Assembly (NCBI GenBank): GCA_040881665.1 | Contig: JBBECT010000005.1 | Span: 741,322-805,321, forward strand | Length of the DNA stretch: 64,000 nucleotides | DNA from: Actinomycetota bacterium | Lineage (GTDB): Bacteria > Actinomycetota > UBA4738 > HRBIN12 | Direction: 5' to 3' | Part shown: positions 45,418-53,576 of the stretch, in pieces | How positions within the stretch are numbered: position 1 is the first letter of the stretch | Layout: each line of letters begins with the position of its first letter | Notes under the pieces: model-generated | Database searches by the model: none | What the model was told of the DNA's origin: nothing | What the model saw: the letters and a program-made list of their open reading frames with translations, nothing else | Program-made: the position numbers and the translations under genes

Positions 45418-46817
45418 GGGCTGGTGGGGGGCGCGTCTGTGCGACGATCGACGCGATGAGTCCCACCACCCCCGCCACCCCCGACGTTCCCGGGTCCACC
45501 CCGACCGAGCGCCTCGTCGAGACCGCCGTCGTCCTCGGCACCGAGCTGCCCGCGGGGGCGCGGTTCGTCGGACCCGAGATGCAGACGACGTCGGATTGGC
45601 GCCCCGGCGACGCCCCCGCGACCGGCGACCTCGACGCGTGCGTCGCCTGCGGCCTCTGCCTGCCGCACTGCCCGACCTACCGCCTCACCGGAGAGGAGTC
45701 GGCTTCTCCCCGCGGCCGGATCACCGCGATGCGCGCGGTCGACGAAGGTCTCGCGTCACCCGACGCGACCTTCGCCGGCTTCATGGACCTGTGCCTGGTC
45801 TGCCGCGCGTGCGAGGACGTGTGCCCCTCGCACGTCCCGTTCGGCCGGATGATGGAGCGCGCCCGCACGCAGATCGAGCCCGATCGTCCCGCCCGATCGC
45901 GTCTGCTCCGGTGGTTCGGGCTCGACATCGCGCTGCCGCGCCGGTGGCTGCTGTCGCTGGCGATGACGCTGACCCCGCTCGTGCGACCGCTGCTCCCCCG
46001 CCGCGTCCGGGCCCTCGCTCCGCGCGGCGTGCGACGCGGCCAGCGCGTTCCGGCGACGACGGAGCCGGTGCCGGGCATCGAGCCTCGGGGAACGGTGGCG
46101 ATCCTCACCGGCTGCGTCCAGGACCAGTGGTTCCGTGAGGTCAACCGTGCGACCGCCCGCGTGCTCGCGCTCAACGGGTGGCGCGTGGTTGCGCCCCGAG
46201 CGCAGCGATGCTGCGGAGCCCTGCCCGCACACAACGGGCGCCTCGACACCGCTCGAACGCTCGCCCGCGACACGCTGGCCACGTTCGCCGATGTCGACGC
46301 GCTGGTCGTGAACGCCGCCGGGTGCGGTGCCCATCTGAAGGACCTCGCGGACCTGTTCCCGGTCGGAACCGACGACCGAGCGCGGGCGGAGGAGCTCGCG
46401 GGACGCACCCACGACCTGATGGAGTTCCTCGCCGCCTCCCGGCTCGCGCCTCCCGACCGCAACCCGGACGTGGAACGCGTCGCCTACCACGACGCCTGCC
46501 ACGCGCTCCGCGCGCAGGGGATCGAGCGGCAACCACGCGAGGTCCTCGCCGCGATCCCGGGGCTCGAGATCGTCGATCTCCCCGGCAACGACCGCTGCTG
46601 CGGCGCGGCCGGCCTCTACAACGTGCTCGAGCCGGAGATGTCCGGGGACCTTCGACGCGAGAAGGGCGACGCGATCGCCGCGACCGGCGTCACGGTCGTC
46701 GCGAGCGCCAATCCCGGCTGCGCGATGCAGCTTTCGGCGGCGGCCCGCGAACGAGGGATGACGGTTTCGATCCTCCATCCGGTCGAGCTGCTCGACCGCG
46801 CCTACGCGCGTCGGTAG
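45414..46817 (+). CDS. glcF: Glycolate oxidase iron-sulfur subunit GlcF
   Basis: This subunit has two [4Fe-4S] ferredoxin motifs (CVACGLCLPHCPTY and CLVCRACEDVCPSHV) and two CCG domains (CCGALPAHNG...GCGAHLKDL and CCGAAGLYN...NPGCAMQL). It passes electrons from the flavin subunits to quinone or another acceptor. GTG 45414 overlaps the glcE stop as GTGA; ATG 45456 is in frame and equally possible, since the first 14 residues are low-complexity. Confidence 0.95.
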   Translation: MRAGGGRVCATIDAMSPTTPATPDVPGSTPTERLVETAVVLGTELPAGARFVGPEMQTTSDWRPGDAPATGDLDACVACGLCLPHCPTYRLTGEESASPRGRITAMRAVDEGLASPDATFAGFMDLCLVCRACEDVCPSHVPFGRMMERARTQIEPDRPARSRLLRWFGLDIALPRRWLLSLAMTLTPLVRPLLPRRVRALAPRGVRRGQRVPATTEPVPGIEPRGTVAILTGCVQDQWFREVNRATARVLALNGWRVVAPRAQRCCGALPAHNGRLDTARTLARDTLATFADVDALVVNAAGCGAHLKDLADLFPVGTDDRARAEELAGRTHDLMEFLAASRLAPPDRNPDVERVAYHDACHALRAQGIERQPREVLAAIPGLEIVDLPGNDRCCGAAGLYNVLEPEMSGDLRREKGDAIAATGVTVVASANPGCAMQLSAAARERGMTVSILHPVELLDRAYARR

Positions 46818-46851
46818 GGTGGCTCCCACACCCGATGAGCAGGGAGCCGAC

Positions 46852-47607
46852 ATGAGCGATCCCACCCCTCCGGACCGTAGTCCCGATCCGCCGTCGGGCC
46901 CCCCTCCGCCCCCCGTCACTCCGAGCGGAGCGCCGCCGGCTCCCCCGACCCCGACCGCGGACGCGCCACCGGCCCCGGCGACCGGTCCGATCGGGGCCCC
47001 GCCGCCGAGGAAGCGCAGCAAGTCGATGATGGCCTTCCTCATCATCGGCGCGGTGGTCGCGGTCCTGGCGATCGGCGGCGTGGTCCTCGCAGTCGCCCTG
47101 TTCGCCGGCGCGGGCAGCTACGAGGACAACGGCGTCGCGTTCGAGTATCCGAAGGATTGGGTCGAGACCTCCGAGAAGACCGTCGGCGCGCAGGTCGGTG
47201 ACGAACTGTGGTCCACCGGCGCCGGACCGATCCCCGAGGACGGGAACACCGAGGAGCTGACGGCGGACGTCGTGCTCGTCACCGCGTACCGCCTCACCCA
47301 AGAGGTGAACGAGGAGAACGTGACGACGATCGAGCCCGAGCTCCGAGGAGTGCTCGATCAACTCGTCGAGCAGTCGGGCACCTCGTGGCCGGGCGAGCTT
47401 TCGCGAAGGACCGTGGACGGCTCGCCGGCGTTCGTCGCCGAGGGCGTCGAGGCGGTCGGACCGCAGCAACAACCCGTGGAGAGCCGCGTCGTGTTCGTGT
47501 TCGACGGGACGACGCAGTACTTCATCAACTGCCAGTACGAGCCGCCGCTGCGGTCCGAGATCCTGGCGGGCTGCGATCAGGTGCTCGACACGTTCAGCAT
47601 CGACTGA
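46852..47607 (+). CDS. Proline-rich single-pass membrane protein with PsbP/LpqN-like C-terminal domain
   Basis: A 251-aa protein. Residues 1-58 are Pro/Ala-rich and cytoplasmic. A membrane helix at about 60-83 is followed by a domain beginning YEDNGVAFEYPKDWVET, the opening seen in PsbP-like and mycobacterial LpqN-type domains. The C-terminus has a Cys pair (NCQYEPP...AGCDQVL). ATG 46852 has the ribosome site AGGGAG. Function is unknown; it follows glcF by 34 bp. Confidence 0.75.
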   Translation: MSDPTPPDRSPDPPSGPPPPPVTPSGAPPAPPTPTADAPPAPATGPIGAPPPRKRSKSMMAFLIIGAVVAVLAIGGVVLAVALFAGAGSYEDNGVAFEYPKDWVETSEKTVGAQVGDELWSTGAGPIPEDGNTEELTADVVLVTAYRLTQEVNEENVTTIEPELRGVLDQLVEQSGTSWPGELSRRTVDGSPAFVAEGVEAVGPQQQPVESRVVFVFDGTTQYFINCQYEPPLRSEILAGCDQVLDTFSID

Positions 47608-47640
47608 TCCCAGGATTTCCGTTCCGGACCAGGGCCCGGC

Positions 47641-47653
47641 TACGCTGCGGTCA
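47641..47653 (+). promoter_or_regulatory. Leaderless promoter of ppc
   Basis: TACGCT (47641-47646) is followed after 6 nt by the ATG. Confidence 0.55.
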
Positions 47654-50265
47654 TGGCGACCACGCACGCGAAGGACGAGATCCCCGCGCCGCTTCGGCGT
47701 GAGGTCCGTCTGCTCGGCACGATCCTCGGACACGTCCTCGCTGAGACCGGCGGACGCGACCTGCTCGACGAGGTCGAGCGGATCCGTCGGGCGGCGATCG
47801 CGTTCCGCGGCGTGGCCAGCGCGGAGCGGCGCGATCGCGTGCTCGAGCTGATCGAGGACCTCGACGTCGGCCGGGCCGAGCAGGTGGCGCGGGCGTTCAC
47901 GGTCTACTTCCAGCTCGTGAACCTCGCGGAACAACACCAGCGGATGCGGACGCTGCGCGAGCGAGCGCATCGCGGCGAGAGCCCGCGCCACTCCCTCGAG
48001 CGGACGATCGAGGGTCTGCGCGAGAGGCTGGGCGAGGCCGCGCTCGGGGACTTGCTCGACCGGCTGGAGATCACGAACGTCGTGACCGCCCACCCGACCG
48101 AGGCCCGGCGCCGCGCGGTCGTCGAGACCCTCCGCCGGATCGCCGACCAGCTCGAGCGGCTCGACGATCCGCGGCTGGCGCCCGCCGAGCAGGCCGACGT
48201 CGAACGCCACCTGCACGAGGAAGTCGAGGCGCTGTGGCACACCGACCAGCTCCGCCGCGACCGCCCGGAGCCGCTCGACGAGGTCCGCGCCGCGATGTGG
48301 TTGTTCGACGAGACGATCTTCACGCTCGCGCCCACGTTCTACCGGGAGCTGGACCGCGCGCTGCAACCCGAGGCGGCGGGAACGCGCCCGCCCGCGTTCG
48401 GGGCATTCCTACGGTGGGGATCGTGGATCGGCGGCGATCGCGACGGGAACGCGCGCGTGACCGCCGAGGTCACCCGCCGGGTGCTCGACGTGCACGCCGA
48501 TCACGTGCTCCGCGGGCTCGAGAACGCGACGCGCCGGATCGCGCGCGAGCTGTCGGCCTCCGAGCGTGACGTGCCCCCGAGCCCGGAGCTGCTGACCTCG
48601 CTCGAGGAGGACGCTCGCGACTTCCCCGCGCTCGCGAAGTCGTTGACGCGCAAGCTCCCCGATGCGCCGCACCGCCGCAAGCTCGCATTGTCCGCCGAGC
48701 GGCTCGTTCCCACGCGCAGCGGGATCTCCGACGGGTACACGAGCCCCGCGTCGTTGTTGGCCGACCTGCGGATCGTTCAGCGTTCACTCGCCGACGGTGG
48801 TGCGGCCCGTCTCGCCTACGGCGAGCTGCAGCACCTCGTGTGGCAGGTCGAGACGTTCGGGTTCCATCTCGCATCACTCGAGCTCCGCGACCACGCCGCC
48901 GTGCACGCTCGGGCGCTCAGGGAACTGAGGGCCGATGCTCCCTCGCCACAGACCCAGGAAGTGCTCGACACGCTTCGCGTGGTGGCCGCCCTGCAGCGTA
49001 GGTTCGGGGTGGACGCCTGTCGTCGCTACGTCGTGAGCTTCACGCGCAGCGCCGATGATGTGCTCGCCGTGCATGAGCTCGCGGCGCTCGCGGTTCCCGA
49101 CGGATCGTTGCGGATCGACGTCGTTCCCTTGTTCGAGTCGCGCGAGGACCTGCGCAACGCCTCCGCCGTGCTCGACGAACTGCTCGGCGAAGAGCGGTTC
49201 TCCGCGTGGCTCGCCGCCCGCGGCCGGCGGGTCGAGGTCATGCTCGGCTATTCCGACTCGACCAAGGACGTCGGCTTCCTCGCGGCGAACATCGCCTTGT
49301 ACCAGGCGCAGCGCGATCTCGCGGCGTGGGCGCGACGCAACGACGTGACCCTGACGCTGTTCCACGGCCGCGGCGGCGCCCTCGGACGGGGCGGCGGTCC
49401 CGCCGGGCGCGCGATCCTCGGCCAGGCCCCCGGTTCGGTCGACGGCCGGTTCAAGGTCACCGAACAGGGCGAGGTCGTCGTTGAGCGCTACGGGAATCGC
49501 CGGATCGCGCTGCGCCACCTCGAGCAGGTCACGAGCGCGGTGCTCGCCGTCTCGGCCCCCGACGCCGTCACCGGCTCCGACGTCGAGGACCGCTTCGACG
49601 AACCCGCGCGCGCGATGGGCGAGGCGAGCGAGCGATTCTGGCGCACCCTCGTCGAACGCCCCGGTTTCGCCCGGGCGTTCTCGCTCGTCACACCGGTCAA
49701 CGAGTTGTCGGACCTCGCGATCGGCTCCCGTCCCGCCCGCCGCGCGCCCGGCGAGGACCTGGAGCACCTCCGCGCGATCCCGTGGGTGTTCGCCTGGGGC
49801 CAGAACCGCTGCAACCTCCCCGGGTGGTACGGCCTCGGCACCGGACTCGAGGCGATCGGCGACCTCGCGCTGCTCCGGGAGATGTACGGGGCGTGGCCGT
49901 TCTTCACGTCCGTGCTCGAGAACGCCCAGCTGTCCCTCGCGAAGGCCGACCTGCCGATCGCCGAGCTCTACCTGAAGCTTGGCGAGGACGAGGAACTGAC
50001 CCGGATGATCCGCGAGGAGTTCGAGCGGACGCAGCGGTGGGTGCTCGACGTGACCCAGCAGGAGGCCTTGCTGGAACCGCGGCCCGTGCTCCGCCGAGCG
50101 ATCGAGCTCCGCAACCCCTACGTCGACGCGCTGTCGTTCCTGCAGGTGCGGTTCCTGCGTGAACTCCGCGCCGCGCGCGACCGCGGTGAGGACGACGAGC
50201 AGCTCCGCCGGCTCGTGCACCTGACGATCAACGGCATCTCCGCCGGCCTGCAGAACACCGGCTGA
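47653..50265 (+). CDS. ppc: Phosphoenolpyruvate carboxylase
   Basis: PEPC fixes bicarbonate onto PEP to make oxaloacetate for the TCA cycle. The 870-aa length is close to the E. coli enzyme. Catalytic motifs are VVTAHPTEARRR (His147), GSWIGGDRDGNARVT near 255 and the PEP-binding LFHGRGGALGRGGGP near 574. The C-terminus ends QNTG, as in all active PEPCs. An unusually close TACGCT element points to a leaderless mRNA. It stands alone on the plus strand. Confidence 0.97.
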   Translation: MATTHAKDEIPAPLRREVRLLGTILGHVLAETGGRDLLDEVERIRRAAIAFRGVASAERRDRVLELIEDLDVGRAEQVARAFTVYFQLVNLAEQHQRMRTLRERAHRGESPRHSLERTIEGLRERLGEAALGDLLDRLEITNVVTAHPTEARRRAVVETLRRIADQLERLDDPRLAPAEQADVERHLHEEVEALWHTDQLRRDRPEPLDEVRAAMWLFDETIFTLAPTFYRELDRALQPEAAGTRPPAFGAFLRWGSWIGGDRDGNARVTAEVTRRVLDVHADHVLRGLENATRRIARELSASERDVPPSPELLTSLEEDARDFPALAKSLTRKLPDAPHRRKLALSAERLVPTRSGISDGYTSPASLLADLRIVQRSLADGGAARLAYGELQHLVWQVETFGFHLASLELRDHAAVHARALRELRADAPSPQTQEVLDTLRVVAALQRRFGVDACRRYVVSFTRSADDVLAVHELAALAVPDGSLRIDVVPLFESREDLRNASAVLDELLGEERFSAWLAARGRRVEVMLGYSDSTKDVGFLAANIALYQAQRDLAAWARRNDVTLTLFHGRGGALGRGGGPAGRAILGQAPGSVDGRFKVTEQGEVVVERYGNRRIALRHLEQVTSAVLAVSAPDAVTGSDVEDRFDEPARAMGEASERFWRTLVERPGFARAFSLVTPVNELSDLAIGSRPARRAPGEDLEHLRAIPWVFAWGQNRCNLPGWYGLGTGLEAIGDLALLREMYGAWPFFTSVLENAQLSLAKADLPIAELYLKLGEDEELTRMIREEFERTQRWVLDVTQQEALLEPRPVLRRAIELRNPYVDALSFLQVRFLRELRAARDRGEDDEQLRRLVHLTINGISAGLQNTG

Positions 50266-50295
50266 GATCATCGTGGTTCGCGAGAACGGGAACGA

Positions 50296-50311
50296 CAGTT
50301 GGCCGCAACTG
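50296..50311. terminator. Small hairpin between convergent ppc and AbiEi genes
   Basis: CAGTTG and CAACTG pair around GCCG in the 84-bp gap between two convergent genes. It is short and lacks a T-tract, so its role as a terminator is uncertain. Confidence 0.35.
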
Positions 50312-50349
50312 CCGAGCTGACTTCTCCCAGAGTCCCAACCCGGGCTCGA

Positions 50350-50964
50350 CTAGCTGTGTAGGGCTCCGGCCATCAGTTCGTGCAGACCGCGAGACACCAG
50401 CGTTCGGAGGCGGGGCCGGGCGATGCGGCTGGTCCACTCCGCAAGCTTGCCTTCCTTGAATCCATCCGGAAGTTCCAGCTCCGGCATCAGGATCGGACCT
50501 CCCTGCGGGGCACGCAGGTAGACCGAGTCGAACAGCGCCTTCTCCGGCGTGGCGAGGTACCCGATGCCAGATGCGCCTTCGTAGCCGTCGAAGAGCTCCG
50601 GTGCCAGGTGATGGACCGAATACGTGCCGACCGTCGTGATGATGCGGCGCGAACGCCCCAGCGACGCGACGAAGATCTGACCGGGCATCTGCTCGATCAT
50701 GCCGTGGCGCGCGAGGGCGGACCAGTAGGACACATACGCGGGGTAGGGCGCCGTCAGGTAGGGCGGAACGCTGAACGGATCGAGGTCCCTCTCCAGGACC
50801 CAGAGGCCATGACGGAGACGGCGGGCAAGTCCCGACTCCTCCAGTGAGCGGAGGATCTGACTCGCGCGGCTCGTGGAGAGTCCGAGTCGCGCAGCGGCCT
50901 CGCGCGTCGTGACGATCGGTCGCCGCATCGTGAGCAGGTCGCCGAGCGCGTCCGTCGCCTTCAT
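50350..50964 (-). CDS. AbiEi-type antitoxin (type IV toxin-antitoxin)
   Basis: This 204-aa protein has an N-terminal winged helix (VTTREAAARLGLSTSRASQILRSLEESGLARRL) that probably binds DNA. The AbiEi C-terminal domain follows with YVSYWSALARHGMIEQMP, GIGYLATPEKALFDSVYLR and the basic tail. In known systems it represses the operon and neutralises the toxin without direct contact. The ATG overlaps the toxin stop as ATGA. Here it lies downstream of the toxin. Confidence 0.9.
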   Translation of the reverse strand: MKATDALGDLLTMRRPIVTTREAAARLGLSTSRASQILRSLEESGLARRLRHGLWVLERDLDPFSVPPYLTAPYPAYVSYWSALARHGMIEQMPGQIFVASLGRSRRIITTVGTYSVHHLAPELFDGYEGASGIGYLATPEKALFDSVYLRAPQGGPILMPELELPDGFKEGKLAEWTSRIARPRLRTLVSRGLHELMAGALHS

Positions 50965-51725
50965 CCGATCTCCGTGAGCCGTTGGGCGACGGACCTGCGC
51001 ATCTGCTCCCAGGCGGCCGGGTCGTCGTAGAGCGCCGCGATGTCGGGCTCGAGGAAGGGCAGGACCTGATCGCGGAACGCGTCGACCGGCAACTCGAAGA
51101 TCCTCTCGACGGCCACCTCGAGGATCCCCTCATCCATCAGTTCCACGCTGATGTCATCACGGTGCGTGCGCAGCAGCAGTTCGAGATCGAAGACATCGCG
51201 GGCCTGCGTCTGCGAGCGCCCGACGAGAGCCCGCACCTTCTGTTCCAAGGCAGCCCCGGCCGTGTAGTGAAACATCGTTGGTGGACGGAGTCCGTACGGA
51301 TCCACCACGCGATCAGGCACCGCCTCCAGGATCCGGCGCGGGTCCGCGGATGGGTGACTGAACTCGATCTTGGTGCGCACCGGCACCCGGCGTCCCGTCA
51401 CCGCGATCAGCACCTTCCAGCGTTGTGTCGTCTCGGTCTGCTTGGGCTTGCTCACCTGTTCCACGACAATGCCTCGGCTACGGAGCAGAAGGCTGATCGC
51501 CGGGGAAGCAAGAACCTCATCGACCTTCGATCCGAGGGCCCAAGACTCGATCGCCACGGCGTCGAGATCGACATCCTGTGAGTAGCGAAGGCTCTCGAAG
51601 AAGTAGCGGAGGTTGACGCCGCCTTTGACGACGTAACGAGCTTGGTCCAGGCGCAGCGGAAGGACCTGAAGGAAGGCCAGGTGGAAGAACTCGATGATCC
51701 GCGCATCATCATGCTTCTCTGTCAT
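50961..51725 (-). CDS. AbiEii/AbiGii-type nucleotidyltransferase toxin
   Basis: A predicted 254-aa nucleotidyltransferase toxin. The catalytic GG/D-x-D layout is present: KGGVNLRYFFESLRYSQDVDLDA near residue 32. The conserved Lys region KVLIAVTGRR and a C-terminal helical domain follow (ARDVFDLELLLRTHRDD). Homologues act by adding nucleotides to RNA. ATG 51725 is preferred over an in-frame ATG at 51764 because homologues start near the helix before the motif. The sequence upstream is AT-rich, unlike the surroundings, which fits recent acquisition. Confidence 0.88.
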   Translation of the reverse strand: MTEKHDDARIIEFFHLAFLQVLPLRLDQARYVVKGGVNLRYFFESLRYSQDVDLDAVAIESWALGSKVDEVLASPAISLLLRSRGIVVEQVSKPKQTETTQRWKVLIAVTGRRVPVRTKIEFSHPSADPRRILEAVPDRVVDPYGLRPPTMFHYTAGAALEQKVRALVGRSQTQARDVFDLELLLRTHRDDISVELMDEGILEVAVERIFELPVDAFRDQVLPFLEPDIAALYDDPAAWEQMRRSVAQRLTEIG

Positions 51726-51776
51726 GATGCATCTAACGGTGCCAGATATTGAGCTAAACTGCAACTTCCTGCATCG

Positions 51777-52001
51777 TTAGGGTTGCCCCTCCTGGAGCTC
51801 TTGGCGTGCCTCGCGCTGCTCCTCGATCTGCTCGAGCCGGTCCTCGTTCCGGTCCTCCAGGAAGTCGGGATCGGCACCGATCCGCGCCGTGACCAGCAGC
51901 ACCGTCACGGCCACGATCACGACGGCGACCGCGAGCGAACCCAGGACCTGGACCGTTCGCGAGGGCACGCCGGGTGCGGGTGGGGGTGTCTGTTGGGTCA
52001 T
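51777..52001 (-). CDS. Small single-pass membrane protein
   Basis: A 74-aa protein: a Pro-rich N-terminus, one membrane helix (residues 18-42, LGSLAVAVVIVAVTVLLV) and a charged Glu/Arg/Gln tail likely to be helical (EDRLEQIEEQREARQELQE). The ATG has a ribosome site GGAGGATGAG inside the end of the upstream gene. Function is unknown. It is coupled to the four-helix protein gene just upstream. Confidence 0.7.
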   Translation of the reverse strand: MTQQTPPPAPGVPSRTVQVLGSLAVAVVIVAVTVLLVTARIGADPDFLEDRNEDRLEQIEEQREARQELQEGQP

Positions 52002-52002
52002 C

Positions 52003-52452
52003 TCATCCTCCGAACAGCACGTCGCCCGCGGACGTGAACCACGTCACCGCGAGCAGGGCGAACACCGTGAAGCCGAGCAGGGGCAGGAACCGATGGAGCC
52101 TGGCGCCCCAGCGGACCGCGATCACCTTCACGGTGAACAGGACGATCGTCCCTGTTCCGGCGATCGCGTGGATCGTCAAGCGGGTCTCGTCGCCGTCGCC
52201 GTCGCCGAGGTCGAAGTAGGTGAAACACATCAGCGCGACGAGGAACGCGAGCACCAGGATCGTGTCCCCGACCGCCCGGTGGGTGAACGAGGCCGACCCC
52301 GACTTCAGCAGCCGTGACTTCACCTTCCGGTACCCGATCGCCATCAGGAACAGTTGATAGAAGGCGAGCGCCATGATCACTGACGCGAGCACGGTCTTCA
52401 CTTGGGTGACGTTGCCCTGCGTCAGCGAGTCGAAGAACCCTTCCACCGACAC
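52003..52452 (-). CDS. Four-helix membrane protein (DUF6529-like)
   Basis: A 149-aa protein with about four membrane helices. Conserved-looking features are the His-rich turns SFTHRAVGDTILVLAF and LTIHAIAGTGTIVLF and the loop RWGARLHRFLPLLGF. Spaced His residues in membrane helices suggest heme or metal binding, as in cytochrome-b-like or DUF420 proteins, but this is inference. Start is GTG, and a second GTG six bases in is possible. It is followed after one base by the small membrane protein gene. Confidence 0.7.
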   Translation of the reverse strand: MSVEGFFDSLTQGNVTQVKTVLASVIMALAFYQLFLMAIGYRKVKSRLLKSGSASFTHRAVGDTILVLAFLVALMCFTYFDLGDGDGDETRLTIHAIAGTGTIVLFTVKVIAVRWGARLHRFLPLLGFTVFALLAVTWFTSAGDVLFGG

Positions 52453-52509
52453 TCCTCCACACTCGGGCGAGGTCGTTCCCCGCGGTGATCGGTCCCATGC
52501 CGCTCCGGG

Positions 52510-52770
52510 CTAGGACCGCGGGTCACCCTCGTCGATCTCCAGCTCGCGCACCCGAAGACGGCCGACCTCCAGCTCCTCGATCGCCAGGTAGGCGATCGCG
52601 CCCTTCTTGATCGCGAGCCGTCCGATCGCCAGTGCCCCGATCGCCACCGCGCCCGCAGCGAACGCGCCGAGCGCCATCGCGCCCACCGACGACGCGATCG
52701 CACTCGTGAGCCCGCTCGCCTTCGCAGGGGTCGCCGATGCTCGCTCGATATCCACCATCGTCTGGGTCAT
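52510..52770 (-). CDS. Small pentad-repeat (pentapeptide-like) protein
   Basis: An 86-aa protein whose centre (about residues 28-80) repeats every five residues: MALGA, FAAGA, VAIGA, LAIGR, LAIKK, GAIAY, LAIEE, LEVGR, LRVRE. This is what a right-handed quadrilateral beta-helix requires. The first half is hydrophobic and the second charged. ATG 52770 overlaps the acetyltransferase stop as ATGA. I know no named family. Confidence 0.7.
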   Translation of the reverse strand: MTQTMVDIERASATPAKASGLTSAIASSVGAMALGAFAAGAVAIGALAIGRLAIKKGAIAYLAIEELEVGRLRVRELEIDEGDPRS

Positions 52771-53063
52771 CCTCGTGCCTCCGTTTCCAGCGCCTTGCCC
52801 CATCGTTGATACGTGCGCACACGATCCTTGCGGAGCTGCATCTCGGCCCCATCCGGTGTCCACCCGTTCGACAGGTAGAACGCCTGCGCGCCGCGGTCGT
52901 CCTCGCGCACCCACAGGATGGCTGCAGAGAAACCAGAAGCCTGGATCTCCGCTTCGACTCCTGCAAGGAGCTGGGACCCGATCCGCTGCCGGAACCGAGC
53001 CGGCGCAACGGACAGCTCGTGGACTTCCGCCGCGCGATCGTGGTCCGGGCTCGGTTGCCTCAC
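52767..53063 (-). CDS. Truncated GNAT acetyltransferase (C-terminal half only)
   Basis: These 98 residues are the acetyl-CoA half of a GNAT: VHELSVAPARFRQRIGSQLLAGVEAEI (motif A) and DDRGAQAFYLSNGWTPDGAEM (motif B). The N-terminal half of a normal 150-170-aa enzyme is missing. Upstream, another frame starts MTVRLREATE at 53079, a typical GNAT N-terminus overlapping the VWA stop as ATGA. So a deletion with a frameshift probably broke the gene. It may still be expressed from GTG 53063, but activity is doubtful. Confidence 0.6.
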   Translation of the reverse strand: MRQPSPDHDRAAEVHELSVAPARFRQRIGSQLLAGVEAEIQASGFSAAILWVREDDRGAQAFYLSNGWTPDGAEMQLRKDRVRTYQRWGKALETEARG

Positions 53064-53075
53064 GCAGGCGAACGG

Positions 53076-53576
53076 TCATCGCTCTGCGAGCACCGTGGCG
53101 AGCTCTTCGAGGCTCTCGAGGTTGTGGCCGGGCAGGAACACGTCGATCGAAGGGAGCGCCGCCTGCATCCCCTTCGCCAGCGGTTCGTAGCGTGGGCTGC
53201 CCTTCAACGGGTTCACCCAGACGAGCTCGTGCGCCAGGCGGCGCAGGCGCGCCATCTGCTCGCGGAGCAGCTGCGGGTCTCCGCGCTCGAGCCCGTCGGA
53301 GCAGATCACCACGACCGATCCTCGCAGGGCGGCGCGCTGGCTCCAGCCGTCGAGCAGCTCCTTCAGGCTGGCGCCGATCCTCGTTCCGCCCTCCCAGTCC
53401 TCCACCGTTCGGCCGATCTCGCGGAGCGCCCGGTCGGGATCCTTCGCTCGCAGGATGCGCGTCGCACGGGTGAGGTGGGTGCCGAAGCAGAACACCTCGA
53501 CCGTGCGCCCCGCGGCCATCGCGGCGTAGCCGAACTGCATCAGCGCACGTGCGTACGGACTCATCGATCCGGACAC
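53076..53576 (-). CDS. coxE: VWA (CoxE-like) protein, C-terminal fragment after frameshift
   Basis: This frame encodes most of a von Willebrand A domain: SGSMSPYARALMQFGYAAM, the Thr-bearing GGTRIGASLKELLDGW and VVICSDGLERGDPQLL. The MIDAS motif DVSGSMS begins just upstream of the GTG at 53576, where the frame is open into the neighbouring fragment. Adding one base near 53642-53653 joins both fragments into a normal protein of about 398 aa. CoxE-type proteins work with a MoxR ATPase to insert sulfur/copper into molybdenum hydroxylases. Confidence 0.8.
   Translation of the reverse strand: MSGSMSPYARALMQFGYAAMAAGRTVEVFCFGTHLTRATRILRAKDPDRALREIGRTVEDWEGGTRIGASLKELLDGWSQRAALRGSVVVICSDGLERGDPQLLREQMARLRRLAHELVWVNPLKGSPRYEPLAKGMQAALPSIDVFLPGHNLESLEELATVLAER

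Noticed and set aside
52510..53079. Single long protein joining the GNAT start with the pentad-repeat gene
   Set aside because: After the first about 12 residues the sequence is out-of-frame nonsense until the separate ATG at 52770.
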